This document shows positions 1-8,672 of a DNA stretch of 64,000 bases, piece after piece. The position numbers and the translations under genes are program-made. The notes under the pieces are model-generated. The model made no database searches and was not told the origin of the DNA. It saw only the letters and a list, made by a program, of their open reading frames with translations. Source of the DNA: Glutamicibacter sp002979865 (lineage in GTDB: Bacteria; Actinomycetota; Actinomycetes; Actinomycetales; Micrococcaceae); contig NZ_CP188297.1 of NCBI RefSeq assembly GCF_050030965.1, positions 434,001-498,000 on the forward strand. Reading direction: 5' to 3'. How positions within the stretch are numbered: the stretch's first letter is position 1; every line of letters begins with the position of its first letter.

Positions 1-2038
1 GGGTCAGCGAAACGAACGCACCGAAGGTGGTCAGCTTCACGACGGTACCCAGGTAACGCTCGCCGACCTCAGGAACCTGAGGGTTGGCAATAGCGTTGAT
101 GGCCGAGCGGGCGGCTTCAGCGGACTCGCCGTTGGTTGCGCCGATCAGCACGGTGCCGTCATCTTCGATCGAGATGTCAGCGCCGGTGTCTTCCTGGATC
201 TGGTTGATCATCTTGCCCTTAGGGCCGATGACCTCGCCGATCTTGTCCACTGGAATCTTCACGGAGATGATTCGTGGAGCGTTGACGTTCAGTTCATCCG
301 GAGCGTCGATAGCCTGGTTCAGAACGTTCAGGATGTGCAGGCGTGCTTCGCGAGCCTGGGTCAGCGCGGCGGCCAGAACCGATGCCGGAATACCATCCAG
401 CTTGGTGTCCAGCTGGATCGCGGTAACGAACTCGGAGGTACCTGCAACCTTGAAGTCCATGTCGCCCATGGCATCTTCGGCACCGAGGATATCGGTCAGG
501 GCAGCGTAACGGGTTTCGCCGTCTACGGTGTCCGAAACCAGGCCCATGGCGATGCCTGCAACGGCAGCCTTCAGTGGCACGCCAGCGTTCAGCAGCGACA
601 GGGTCGATGCGCAAACCGAGCCCATGGAGGTCGAGCCGTTGGAGCCCAATGCCTCGGAGACCTGGCGGATTGCGTATGGGAATTCCTCGCGGCTAGGCAG
701 CACTGGAACCAGTGCGCGCTCAGCCAGTGCGCCATGGCCGATTTCGCGGCGCTTAGGCGAACCAACACGGCCGGTTTCACCGGTCGAGTATGGAGGGAAG
801 TTGTAGTTGTGCATGTAGCGCTTGGTCTTCACCGGCGACAGCGAGTCGATCTGCTGTTCCATCTTCAGCATGTTCAAGGTGGTGACGCCCATGATCTGGG
901 TTTCGCCACGCTCGAAGATTGCCGAACCGTGAACGCGAGGCAGAACCTCGACCTCGGCGGAGAGCTGGCGGATGTCAGCAAGGCCGCGGCCGTCGATGCG
1001 GATCTGGTCGGTCAGGATGCGCTGGCGCACGATGTGCTTGGTAACAGCGCCGAATGCCTTGGAGATTTCACCCTCGCGGCCTGCGAAAGCGTTGCCTTCG
1101 CCAGCCAGCGATGCAACGATCTCTTCCTTGTATGCGCTGGCAGCGTTGTCGCGCTCCTGCTTGTCAGCGATGGTGTAGATCTCCGTCAAGCGGATCGAAG
1201 CAGCAGCCTCGACAGCGGCGAAGGCATCTTCTTCGTAATCGCGGAAGACCGGGAATTCAACGGTTTCCTTGGCAGCGCGAGCAGCCAGGTCGGCCTGGGC
1301 CTCGCACAGGACCTTGATGAATGGCTTCGCAGCCTCAAGGCCCTCAGCGACAACCTCTTCGGTTGGAGCCTGGACGCCGCGTTCCTTGATCAGTTCCCAA
1401 GCGTTGTCGGTAGCTTCAGCTTCCACCATCATGATGGCAACGTCGTCGCCAGCGATACGGCCGGCAACAACCATGTTGAAGACAGCGTTCTTCAGCTCGG
1501 AGTGGCGTGGGAAGGCAACCCACTGTGCGCCGTTTCCGTCATCAACCAGTGCAACGCGAACGCCGCCGATTGGGCCGGAGAATGGCAGACCCGAAAGCTG
1601 GGTGGACATCGACGAAGCGTTGATCGCTACGACGTCGTACAGCTCATCTGGCTCGATGGACAGCACGGTGACGACAACCTGGACCTCGTTGCGCAGGCCC
1701 TTGACGAAGGCTGGGCGCAGTGGGCGGTCCATCAGGCGGCAAGCCAGGATGGCTTCGGTCGATGGGCGGCCTTCGCGGCGGAAGAAGCTGCCTGGGATGC
1801 GGCCGGCTGCGTACATGCGCTCTTCAACGTCCACGGTCAGTGGGAAGAAGTCGAAGCCTTCGCGTGGGTGCTTGCCAGCGGTAGTTGCCGAGAGCAGTGC
1901 GGTCTCGTCATCGATGTAGACCATTGCCGAACCTGCAGCCTGCTTGGCAATGCGGCCGGTTTCGAAGCGAATGGTGCGGGTGCCGTAGCGACCGTTGTCG
2001 ATCTGTGCTTCGGCGAATTGGATTTCTGGACCCTCCAT
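1..2038 (-). CDS. pnp: polyribonucleotide nucleotidyltransferase (PNPase), C-terminus cut by window edge
   Basis: Phosphorolytic 3'-5' exoribonuclease and RNA degradosome component. About 679 codons are visible. The start is ATG at 2038, with an AAAGGAG ribosome binding site just upstream, and the protein opens MEGPEIQFAEAQID. The N-terminal RNase PH domain carries the SFFRREGRPS signature. Near the visible end the KH domain shows IPVDKIGEVIGPKGKMIN, and the last visible residues (VKLTTFGAFVSL) open the S1 RNA-binding domain, so only the S1 domain and tail are missing. pnp normally follows rpsO directly; here rpsO lies at 42.1-42.4 kb on the same strand, about 40 kb upstream in the direction of transcription. 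Confidence 0.97.
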   Translation of the reverse strand, partial: MEGPEIQFAEAQIDNGRYGTRTIRFETGRIAKQAAGSAMVYIDDETALLSATTAGKHPREGFDFFPLTVDVEERMYAAGRIPGSFFRREGRPSTEAILACRLMDRPLRPAFVKGLRNEVQVVVTVLSIEPDELYDVVAINASSMSTQLSGLPFSGPIGGVRVALVDDGNGAQWVAFPRHSELKNAVFNMVVAGRIAGDDVAIMMVEAEATDNAWELIKERGVQAPTEEVVAEGLEAAKPFIKVLCEAQADLAARAAKETVEFPVFRDYEEDAFAAVEAAASIRLTEIYTIADKQERDNAASAYKEEIVASLAGEGNAFAGREGEISKAFGAVTKHIVRQRILTDQIRIDGRGLADIRQLSAEVEVLPRVHGSAIFERGETQIMGVTTLNMLKMEQQIDSLSPVKTKRYMHNYNFPPYSTGETGRVGSPKRREIGHGALAERALVPVLPSREEFPYAIRQVSEALGSNGSTSMGSVCASTLSLLNAGVPLKAAVAGIAMGLVSDTVDGETRYAALTDILGAEDAMGDMDFKVAGTSEFVTAIQLDTKLDGIPASVLAAALTQAREARLHILNVLNQAIDAPDELNVNAPRIISVKIPVDKIGEVIGPKGKMINQIQEDTGADISIEDDGTVLIGATNGESAEAARSAINAIANPQVPEVGERYLGTVVKLTTFGAFVSLT

Positions 2039-2596
2039 TAAGGGGGTGCTCCTTTCGATCGCTCCCACGTGGTGGATGAGCGAACCGTGTGGCCCTACCC
2101 AGATCTGGTCTTCGATCGAGACCCGCGCTGGGGCGCATATTTGCCCTAGCGAAAGTCACTACCGAGGACCGCGAAACTGGCGGTCGGGACCAACGGTCAG
2201 TCAGCCCTGGGAGTTATTTTCTTTTGGGGCCCGCATAGAACATGCAGACCCAGGTACTAGCCTACCGGGAATTGGCAAAAGACGCAGTTCTTGGGCGATA
2301 GGCGCGTGCCAGCCACTTGCGTCGCTGCCATTCATCGTTTGAGAGCGGCCTTGCAGCCTGGGCAACCAGCGAAGATCATGCGGCGCTGCTGCCCTGGCGA
2401 TCCCCGGGCGCAACCAGCACGGTGCGCGTTGATCCTCATTTAGGCAGGGAAACCTGCGGAAGGAAATTTTCTCCAGCCGGGATTATTCATAGCCTGTCGA
2501 TTGTTGTTCTCCATGGGCTTTGCCCTGACGGACCGCGGCAATCGCCGCAGTCCAGAACATTTCCAGTCGCAACCCGCAAGACAAAGGAAAAACCTG
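2039..2596. other. intergenic region between divergent pnp and adh
   Basis: This 558-base stretch holds the 5' leader and presumed promoter of pnp on the minus strand and of the alcohol dehydrogenase on the plus strand. A small perfect hairpin lies in the pnp leader (2167-2172 pairs with 2180-2185). Reading frames across it are short and resemble no family known to me. A CPGC-containing peptide on the minus strand near 2350-2390 ends after about 15 codons. I see no convincing gene here. Confidence 0.6.
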
Positions 2597-3640
2597 ATGG
2601 CAACTATGGTCAATGCATACGCAGCGCACTCTGCGACTGATGGACTCATTCCGACGCAGATTGAACGTCGTGCAGTAGGTCCGCACGATGTCTTGATTGA
2701 TATCAAGTTCTCCGGCATCTGCCACTCCGACATCCACACGGTGCGCGGAGAATGGGGAAACCAGAACTATCCGCTGGTCCCGGGCCACGAAATTGCCGGC
2801 ATCATTGCCGAAGTCGGGCCAGAGGTAACCAAGCACAAGGTGGGCGACCGCGTTGGCGTGGGCTGCATGGTCAATTCCTGCATGGAATGCGAGAACTGCC
2901 TTGCCGGAGACCAGCAATTCTGCGAGCAGAGTGTTGGTACCTACGGTGCTCTTGACCGTGATGGCAGCATGACCCAAGGTGGCTACGCCACGCATGTCGT
3001 GGTTACCGAGAACTTCGCCCTGAACATTCCTGAAGGCATCGATCTGGATGTTGCCGCGCCCCTGCTTTGCGCCGGCATCACCACCTTCTCCCCGCTGAGG
3101 CACTGGGGTGCAGGGCCGGGCAAGAAGATTGCCGTCGTGGGACTCGGCGGCCTGGGCCACATGGCGGTCAAGATCGCCAGTGCCATGGGCGCTGAGGTCA
3201 CCGTTCTGTCGCAGTCGCTGAAGAAGAAGGATGATGGACTGAAGCTGGGCGCAACCGACTACCGGGCCACCAGCGATGAGAACACCTTCAAGGATCTGCA
3301 GAAGAAGTTCGACCTGATCATCAACACCGTCAGCGCTTCCATCGACGTCAGTGCCTACCTCGGACTGCTGCGCGTGAACGGCACCATGGTCAACGTTGGT
3401 GCTCCGGCAGAACCGTTGCCTGTCAATGCCTTCGCACTGATCGGGGGACGCCGTTCCTTCGCAGGTTCGCAGATCGGCGGCATCGAGGAAACCCAGGAGA
3501 TGCTGGATTTCTGTGCCCAGCATGGCATTGGCGCAGAGATCGAGGTCATCGGTGCCACGCAGATCAATGAGGCTTACGAGCGCGTGCTGGCATCCGATGT
3601 CCGCTACCGCTTCGTAATCGATACCGCGACGTTGGCCTAG
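2597..3640 (+). CDS. zinc-dependent NAD(P)-linked alcohol dehydrogenase (CAD/YahK type)
   Basis: Medium-chain dehydrogenase/reductase of 347 residues, expected to interconvert alcohols and aldehydes in the cytoplasm. Catalytic zinc ligands are visible as Cys42 (GICHSD), His64-Glu65 (PGHE) and Cys158. The structural zinc loop has the four cysteines of SCMECENCLAGDQQFC around 95-109. The dinucleotide motif VGLGGLGHMA lies at 181-190. The start is ATG at 2597; a longer in-frame reading upstream lacks a binding site. It stands alone, divergent from pnp, with an imperfect hairpin downstream. The overall layout fits the cinnamyl-alcohol-dehydrogenase-like subgroup that prefers aromatic or medium-chain aldehydes and usually NADPH; the substrate cannot be read from the sequence. 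Confidence 0.92.
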   Translation: MATMVNAYAAHSATDGLIPTQIERRAVGPHDVLIDIKFSGICHSDIHTVRGEWGNQNYPLVPGHEIAGIIAEVGPEVTKHKVGDRVGVGCMVNSCMECENCLAGDQQFCEQSVGTYGALDRDGSMTQGGYATHVVVTENFALNIPEGIDLDVAAPLLCAGITTFSPLRHWGAGPGKKIAVVGLGGLGHMAVKIASAMGAEVTVLSQSLKKKDDGLKLGATDYRATSDENTFKDLQKKFDLIINTVSASIDVSAYLGLLRVNGTMVNVGAPAEPLPVNAFALIGGRRSFAGSQIGGIEETQEMLDFCAQHGIGAEIEVIGATQINEAYERVLASDVRYRFVIDTATLA

Positions 3641-3668
3641 TTACCCCAGCTCACTCGGGTCGCAGAGA

Positions 3669-3713
3669 ACGGTGCCGGTCTTGTCCAGCAGTGCAGGACA
3701 GATCCGGCGCCGT
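3669..3713 (+). terminator. probable terminator of adh
   Basis: A long imperfect stem-loop: 3669-3686 pairs with 3696-3713 across a 9-base loop with a few mismatches, followed by a short T run. It lies 28 bases after the stop codon of the dehydrogenase. Confidence 0.55.
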
Positions 3714-3735
3714 TTCGCGTCTGGCTAATTAACGT

Positions 3736-4338
3736 TCATTCGCCCCGGCGCGATCTACGAGTGCCTGCGTTCTCCCGTTGGCTGCCCTGTTCTGGAGCCT
3801 CGGCCGCAGTGCCCTGCTCAGACAAATTCCCCATGATCGCGGCAAGCTCGGATTGGAGTTGCGCCACGGCACCACTGAGGTTCTTCAGTTCCTGCCTGCG
3901 GCGGCTGGCAGCCCTGAAAGTCTTGATCATCATGGCGATGATCAGCGGAATGGCCGCGAGCAGGGCCCAGCCGCTGCGTTCAAAGAAGTCGAGGGCCACC
4001 GGCAGGGCCTGATTGAATTCCCAGAAGGAATTCACTCCCCCGGCAATCGATTCCAATGCAGATTCCACGGGAGCCAGTTGCTTGCCCACAACTGGTATTC
4101 CGGAAAGATCAGGGGCATTCACCGGAGGCTCGCCCATGGTCCATCGCGGATCACCTGGCCGCTTCAGGATATAGATCCCGGCACCGGCGCTGGCAGCGGC
4201 GAATAAGAGCACCGAGGCCAGGGCGACCGCCACTAGCTGGTGCCGCCGCCATAGCCCCGCCGCCACGGCAAAACCAATCACCAGAATCCAAATCCACATT
4301 CGCAGTTGTTCCAGGCCAATGCCCGTCAGTAAATCCAT
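3736..4338 (-). CDS. hypothetical membrane protein
   Basis: About 200 residues, not assignable to a named family. Two hydrophobic stretches near the N-terminus (around LRMWIWILVIGFAVAAG and LVAVALASVLLFAAASAGAG) and one further on (GWALLAAIPLIIAMMI) look like membrane segments. The C-terminal third is hydrophilic, with a Gln/Glu/Leu-rich stretch (LKNLSGAVAQLQSELAAI) that could form a short coiled coil, and it ends in a basic tail. An ATG 30 bases further upstream (4368) is also possible, but the one at 4338 has a better-placed GAGG. It converges on the dehydrogenase gene. Function unknown. Confidence 0.7.
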   Translation of the reverse strand: MDLLTGIGLEQLRMWIWILVIGFAVAAGLWRRHQLVAVALASVLLFAAASAGAGIYILKRPGDPRWTMGEPPVNAPDLSGIPVVGKQLAPVESALESIAGGVNSFWEFNQALPVALDFFERSGWALLAAIPLIIAMMIKTFRAASRRRQELKNLSGAVAQLQSELAAIMGNLSEQGTAAEAPEQGSQRENAGTRRSRRGE

Positions 4339-4434
4339 GAACTTTGCCTCATTGCTCTGGGCCGCCATGACCCAAGTTGTGCGTTACTTCATCCCACTTA
4401 GGTACGCTATCGCGAGCAGCGGATTAATTGCCGC

Positions 4435-4812
4435 CTAGCACGTCAATCCGGTTGAGATCGAATCGTTCGAGTCGTCATATTGCTTCCTTGCCCCGGTATC
4501 CGGGACCCAATAGCCGATGGCTTCCGGCTCGTCCAATGCAGCGATCGGCTCATGCCACCTGCCGGCAGCTCGAATGGAAATTGCCACTAGCCCTCTTGCG
4601 ATCGCGGATCTGGCATCGGTTGAGGTGGCAACGCGACGCACCCCAAAGACCAGAAGGCCTCGTTCTCCAGACTCCTGCAGCTTTGCCGTTGCAAATGCCC
4701 GAACCGGTACAGTGCTCTTGCCTTGGGTGCGTTGGCGACACTGGCCTGAATTTGAGTTAATGGGTCTGGGTCCGCTGCTCGGCGGATCACCTGGGATCGA
4801 GGAGGCTGGCAT
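4435..4812 (-). CDS. hypothetical protein, weakly supported
   Basis: Open frame of 125 codons that I do not recognise. From about residue 36 the composition reads like real protein (FATAKLQESGERGLLVFGVR, then IRAAGRWHEPIAALDEPEAI). The only ATG is at 4812, overlapping by one base the TTG start of the divergent DUF1883 gene, and no ribosome binding site precedes it. It may therefore be a remnant, leaderless, or not a gene. The two other overlapping frames in this stretch look less protein-like. Confidence 0.35.
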   Translation of the reverse strand: MPASSIPGDPPSSGPRPINSNSGQCRQRTQGKSTVPVRAFATAKLQESGERGLLVFGVRRVATSTDARSAIARGLVAISIRAAGRWHEPIAALDEPEAIGYWVPDTGARKQYDDSNDSISTGLTC

Positions 4813-5123
4813 TGGCGGAGCCTAATTTTGCTGAACATTATTGGGATTTCATTGAGCGGGGAAGCATCTTGGTAGTGACTCTCAGTGGACCGGCTCATCT
4901 GCGGTTGATGGATCCGGAAAATTTCGCGGCATTCCAGGACGGAGAAGAATTCGAAGCATACGGTGGACTGGCACGCCGTGCTCCATACCGAATCAAGGTG
5001 CCCCATTCCGGACCCTGGTTTCTAGCGATTGATCTGACTGGCCTCGGTGCGCGTGGGGTGCGCCACGAAGTCAGCATCGTGCTGCCACAGAAGCTGGAAG
5101 CTCGACGACCAGCCCGGGACTAG
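4812..5123 (+). CDS. DUF1883 family protein
   Basis: A 103-residue cytoplasmic protein with the DUF1883 pattern: hydrophobic strands LVVTLSGPAHLRLMD, a YGGLARRAPYRI segment, and HSGPWFLAIDLTGLGARGVR. The family is small and beta-rich; its function is unknown, although in other bacteria the domain is sometimes found beside TIR-like domains. The start is a TTG at 4812 with GAGGAGG about seven bases upstream; no better start exists in frame. Single gene, convergent with the ADP-ribosylglycohydrolase. Confidence 0.8.
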   Translation: MAEPNFAEHYWDFIERGSILVVTLSGPAHLRLMDPENFAAFQDGEEFEAYGGLARRAPYRIKVPHSGPWFLAIDLTGLGARGVRHEVSIVLPQKLEARRPARD

Positions 5124-5145
5124 AAGCAAGATCCCGCAGGAGAAC

Positions 5146-6120
5146 TTAGCCCGCGAGCTCACTCGAAATATCGACAAGCTGTTGCATCCTCATTCCGGGC
5201 CAACCGTGGACCATATCCACCCACTGCGCCGGAACACTCGAGAACCCGGAAGCTGCGCCAATGAGCGATCCGGCGATGGCTGCCACGGTGTCGGTATCCA
5301 CGCCTCCGCGAACAGCCGCTTCCAGCACCGGAACCAAGCGAGCGTTCCCGTCTTCCGGTTCGGCGGTGGCGATCGCGCTCCAAGCACCTTGGAACGCTTC
5401 AACGACCCAACCGTTATTTGTGAAGTCCCGAGGTCGATGGTTTTCGGCCTGGTGGATGCGCTGCTCCCATGCTTGTGCGCGTTCTGGTTCAAGCATCGCA
5501 AGACCACTGCGAATATCTAGTTCGCCGGTGCGCACAGCGTGGTGAATGGCTGCTGTCCAAAGCCCGCAGGCCTCAGCGGCTTCATCATCAAAATGGGTCA
5601 GCTTGCTGATAGCTGCCGCAGCTTCGAATGCGGCAACAGGCGGTTCAGACAGATAAGCCAGCGCCACGGGCGCTGTGCGCATGAGACTGCCGTTCCCGCC
5701 GGAGCGGCCAGTTCTCCGGTGAATCTGTTCAGAACCAGCTAGCGCATCATCAGCGGTCGGCTCGGCTCTTCCGTCAGTAGACGCAACATGCTGGGCGTGG
5801 GCAAGGACTGCCCGCGTCTGGTTGCCGACGTCCGGTGCGTTCGTGGCCCATTTGGCCCATTCCCGAACCATGTAGTTGCTCGCGGCACCATCAAGCTTGC
5901 CGTTGGAATCCAGCAGGCCCTGGGCAATGACTATGGCCATTGAGGTGTCGTCGGTCCACTCCCCGGGCGCAAAATCGCCCAACCCGCCACCAATCATCGA
6001 GATTTTGGCGGATTCGGGCAACGGTGCGTTGAATTCGTAGCCCGCGCCCAGGGCATCTCCGGCAGCCATCCCGGTCAGGACTCCACGAATTCGATCTTCC
6101 ACCTGTACTGAATGTGCCAT
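5146..6120 (-). CDS. ADP-ribosylglycohydrolase family protein (DraG-like)
   Basis: A 324-residue enzyme of the fold that removes ADP-ribose from proteins or small molecules using a binuclear magnesium or manganese site. Family marks are GMAAGDALG at 18-25, the metal-binding TDDT at 56-59, NGSLMRTAPVAL in the middle and GVDTDTVAAIAGSLIGA near residue 275. All expected acidic metal ligands are present, so it should be active. AAAGG precedes the ATG at 6120. No partner ADP-ribosyltransferase lies nearby, so the substrate is open; a housekeeping role in ADP-ribose metabolism is as likely as reversal of protein modification. Confidence 0.92.
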   Translation of the reverse strand: MAHSVQVEDRIRGVLTGMAAGDALGAGYEFNAPLPESAKISMIGGGLGDFAPGEWTDDTSMAIVIAQGLLDSNGKLDGAASNYMVREWAKWATNAPDVGNQTRAVLAHAQHVASTDGRAEPTADDALAGSEQIHRRTGRSGGNGSLMRTAPVALAYLSEPPVAAFEAAAAISKLTHFDDEAAEACGLWTAAIHHAVRTGELDIRSGLAMLEPERAQAWEQRIHQAENHRPRDFTNNGWVVEAFQGAWSAIATAEPEDGNARLVPVLEAAVRGGVDTDTVAAIAGSLIGAASGFSSVPAQWVDMVHGWPGMRMQQLVDISSELAG

Positions 6121-6446
6121 TTGCGCCTTTCACAGGGTGGTCGCCAATGCAGAGTAATACTACTTGGATCCACTGTACCGATGCGCGGCGACAGTAGAGC
6201 TACCTGAGCGGCCCCGATAGCGTTCCCACGGTTGATTTGCGTCCTTGCGTCGTCGGCGAACGAGGACATTGATGCGGTCACGATAAACGTTCCGCTTCTA
6301 CCTGCGATCCCGACTTCGGTAAATAGCTCACCCGGTTGGCTTCGTCGCTGTCCCGGCTTGCTGCAAGCGCTCACGGGCATCGCCGAGCGGAGGCAGATCT
6401 CCTTGATCTCGATAGGCGTTTGACCCAACTTCTTGCAGTTATGGCC
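6121..6446. other. intergenic region, nothing recognised
   Basis: 326 bases upstream of the ADP-ribosylglycohydrolase. A minus-strand frame of 117 codons (6075-6428) runs through it into the start of that gene, but its composition is mixed and it resembles nothing I know. I cannot support a gene. Confidence 0.5.
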
Positions 6447-6481
6447 AATGCCCTGCAGGAACCAGGTTCCTGCAGGGCATT
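6447..6481. repeat. perfect palindrome, candidate terminator of the proline-rich gene
   Basis: Arms 6447-6463 and 6465-6481 are perfect 17-base inverted repeats around a single central A. It lies 27 bases beyond the stop of the minus-strand proline-rich gene. There is no T-tract on either side. Confidence 0.7.
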
Positions 6482-6508
6482 GGATGTCGCCAGCCTCGGT
6501 CGTTGCGC

Positions 6509-6751
6509 CTAGGCGAATGCAGGCGGTGGCGGAGTCGTGGGGTCAGTTGGGTGCCCCGGCGCCGGCTCAGTGGGATCCTGCGGGCCCGGGGGCGGGATCG
6601 GCCCATCCGGATGCGAAGGGCTTGGTGGTACGTCCGGCTGCGCCGGGCTTGGCGGAGCATCTGGTGTCGGCGGTTGCGCTGGCGGTTCTGGCTGGTCGGG
6701 AATACTCGGATCACCCTGCATCGGAGCACCTGATTCGTGTAAGTGATTCAT
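6509..6751 (-). CDS. small proline-rich hypothetical protein
   Basis: An 80-residue protein starting MNHLHESGAPMQGDPSIPD and made largely of Pro, Asp, Gln and Ala (PPTPDAPPSPAQPDVPPSPS). No signal peptide or membrane segment. It is probably disordered. The ATG at 6751 has an AGCAGG-like binding site; a longer frame runs upstream to 6910 but loses this composition. It lies between the YjiH-type gene and a strong palindrome. Low-complexity sequence of this kind can arise as a frame shadow, but here no other frame gives a better gene. Confidence 0.6.
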   Translation of the reverse strand: MNHLHESGAPMQGDPSIPDQPEPPAQPPTPDAPPSPAQPDVPPSPSHPDGPIPPPGPQDPTEPAPGHPTDPTTPPPPAFA

Positions 6752-6935
6752 TGGAACCTGCTTTCCGTCGTATCGGTTCGACCATTCAACGACGGATCGT
6801 CTCCGCCTTGCAACGGCATTCAGGAATCGCAAAGCTGCAACAGTGCCGCGACATGGCGTGGTCGCGTCGAATCGGAAAGCATCACTCGGTTCAACCCATT
6901 GGTTTCGCAAGCTGCCGTGCGCCAGCGCAGCCGAC

Positions 6936-8255
6936 CTATAGCAGCATGCGCACGATTGGTGTCGCGATGAGGATGGTCAGGACAACGCGCACGAACCAGA
7001 TAGCTACCATCTGCGGGATGTTCAGCGGAATCTGCGTCGCCAGGACGCATGGCACCAATGCTGAAAAGAAGATGATTGCAGAGACGCAAACGATGGCGAT
7101 CACCATGCGCAGCTCGATGGATTCGTGTCCCGCAATGAGGGTTGCTGGAAGGAACATTTCAGCAATGCCGGTAGCCGAAGCCTTGCCAGCCAGCAACGGG
7201 TCATCCAGCCCGACGATCCAGGCAAATGGGACAAACAGGTATCCTAGCCAGTCGAAAACTGGAGTGAAGCGGGCAACCACCAGTCCGAGCAATCCGACAG
7301 AGAGAATGGACGGCAAAATTGCCATGGCCATTTTCAGCCCATCCCATACGTTGGCGCCGACATTCTTGAGCAGCGATGGCGCTCGCCGCGAGGCTCCCAT
7401 GGCTTCGCTCCAGGCAACGCGTGCACGATTGCCCGTGACCAGTTTTTCCTTGTCATGTTCCATGCCCAGGTACGTCGTGTCTGGAATCCGGCTCAAAGGC
7501 GGAATGCGCACCGAAATGGCGGTCACCGCAAAGGTGACTACCAGCGACAGCCAGAAGTACAGGCTCCAGTGGTCCATCAGGTCCAGCGCCTTGGCAACAA
7601 TAACCATGAAGCTGGCTGACACCGTGGAAAAACCGGTAGCGATGATGGCAGCTTCGCGACCCGTGTAGCGGCCGCCACGGTACATGCGGTCGGTGATCAG
7701 CAGACCCAGCGAGTAGCTTCCCACGAAGGAAGCCACGGCATCCACGGCCGAACGTCCCGGGGTGCGCCAAATTGGACGCATGACCGGTTGGCAGAAGACA
7801 CCAAGGAACTCCATCAGCCCGTAGCCAACTAGCAAGGCCAAGAAGATGGCACCTACTGGAACGATCAAGCCAACGGGAATGACCAATTTGTCCAGCAGAA
7901 AAGGACCCATGTCCGGATCGCTGAGCCACGCCGGGGCAAAGTTGAAGAGCAGCGAACAGCCGACAGCCAGCCCGAAGATGTTCAGGAATGCGAATATGCC
8001 ACGTACCTTGGATGCCTTCCATCCTCCGGTGACGAAGGGAATAACTGTCCCGCAGACGAGCATCAGCAAGATCATGTACGGAACGACCGGTGCCGCGGCA
8101 GTTTGAATCCACGTCACCAAGTGATCCAACGGGATGGTGCTCTTGCCGTTGATGGTGATGGGGAGGAAGAAGAACAAAATACCGATAAGGCTATAGATCA
8201 CGAATCGCAGAACGACCGGAAGAGTGCTTTGTGCTTCAACGCTTGAAGTTGTCAT
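6936..8255 (-). CDS. YjiH family integral membrane protein (nucleoside-recognition/Gate domains)
   Basis: About 439 residues with roughly ten hydrophobic segments. The layout matches the YjiH family: N-terminal pair of helices (LRFVIYSLIGILFFFLPITI), then a Gate domain around GRSAVDAVASFVGSYSLGLL with GFSTVSASFMVIVAKALDLM, and a second Gate-like part near the C-terminus (GLDDPLLAGKASATGIAEMF). The family is thought to be a transporter or channel; the substrate is not established. Start taken at ATG 8255 (MTTSSVEAQ) with AAGGCGG upstream; the frame is open to 8336. It is followed downstream by the proline-rich gene. Confidence 0.85.
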   Translation of the reverse strand: MTTSSVEAQSTLPVVLRFVIYSLIGILFFFLPITINGKSTIPLDHLVTWIQTAAAPVVPYMILLMLVCGTVIPFVTGGWKASKVRGIFAFLNIFGLAVGCSLLFNFAPAWLSDPDMGPFLLDKLVIPVGLIVPVGAIFLALLVGYGLMEFLGVFCQPVMRPIWRTPGRSAVDAVASFVGSYSLGLLITDRMYRGGRYTGREAAIIATGFSTVSASFMVIVAKALDLMDHWSLYFWLSLVVTFAVTAISVRIPPLSRIPDTTYLGMEHDKEKLVTGNRARVAWSEAMGASRRAPSLLKNVGANVWDGLKMAMAILPSILSVGLLGLVVARFTPVFDWLGYLFVPFAWIVGLDDPLLAGKASATGIAEMFLPATLIAGHESIELRMVIAIVCVSAIIFFSALVPCVLATQIPLNIPQMVAIWFVRVVLTILIATPIVRMLL

Positions 8256-8672
8256 TGGATACCGCCTTGTCGATGAGGGCGAGGGCATCAGCGTGATTTG
8301 ATGCGCTATCCATACAACGCGACTCTGGCCCAGCAATGTGACGGGGATCGCTTTTATTGTCCGGAGTTTCAGACTTCGCGCAGATGAGCGCTTCTGCGCG
8401 CTTCCTGTGGCTGCGCAGATGGAAGCAGGCCCACAGAACGATCGCCCCCACTTGCCATGATTCTCATAGGACTAGTCTGTAGGATCGATATAGTCTGCAT
8501 AGGCACTGATTCCAGCTTTCGGCTGAAAAAATGCGCTCAAATAGGTCTTGGCGTCATGCAGGGAATAACCTAGGGAGAACACATACGCAACCGATGGCGC
8601 ACACCCATCGGCCACGACGTTTCAATGCAGCACGCAGCACATAGATAGTCCAGCAGAAACGAAGGCACCATT
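8256..8672. other. divergent promoter region of yjiH-like gene and the ole cluster
   Basis: 417 bases without a gene. Two copies of TAGTCTG lie at 8473-8479 and 8491-8497, 18 bases apart, each soon followed by AGG. Further left, GCGCAGATG occurs twice. These could be regulatory repeats for oleA or for the minus-strand gene; no promoter is clear by eye. Confidence 0.5.

Noticed and set aside
335..2041. 568-codon plus-strand frame over pnp
   Set aside because: It is antisense to pnp and is Gly/Asp/Val/Gln-rich in the way typical of high-GC reverse frames; pnp is unmistakable.
6433..7668. 411-codon plus-strand frame over the yjiH-like gene
   Set aside because: Antisense shadow with no recognisable domain; the minus-strand membrane protein explains the region.
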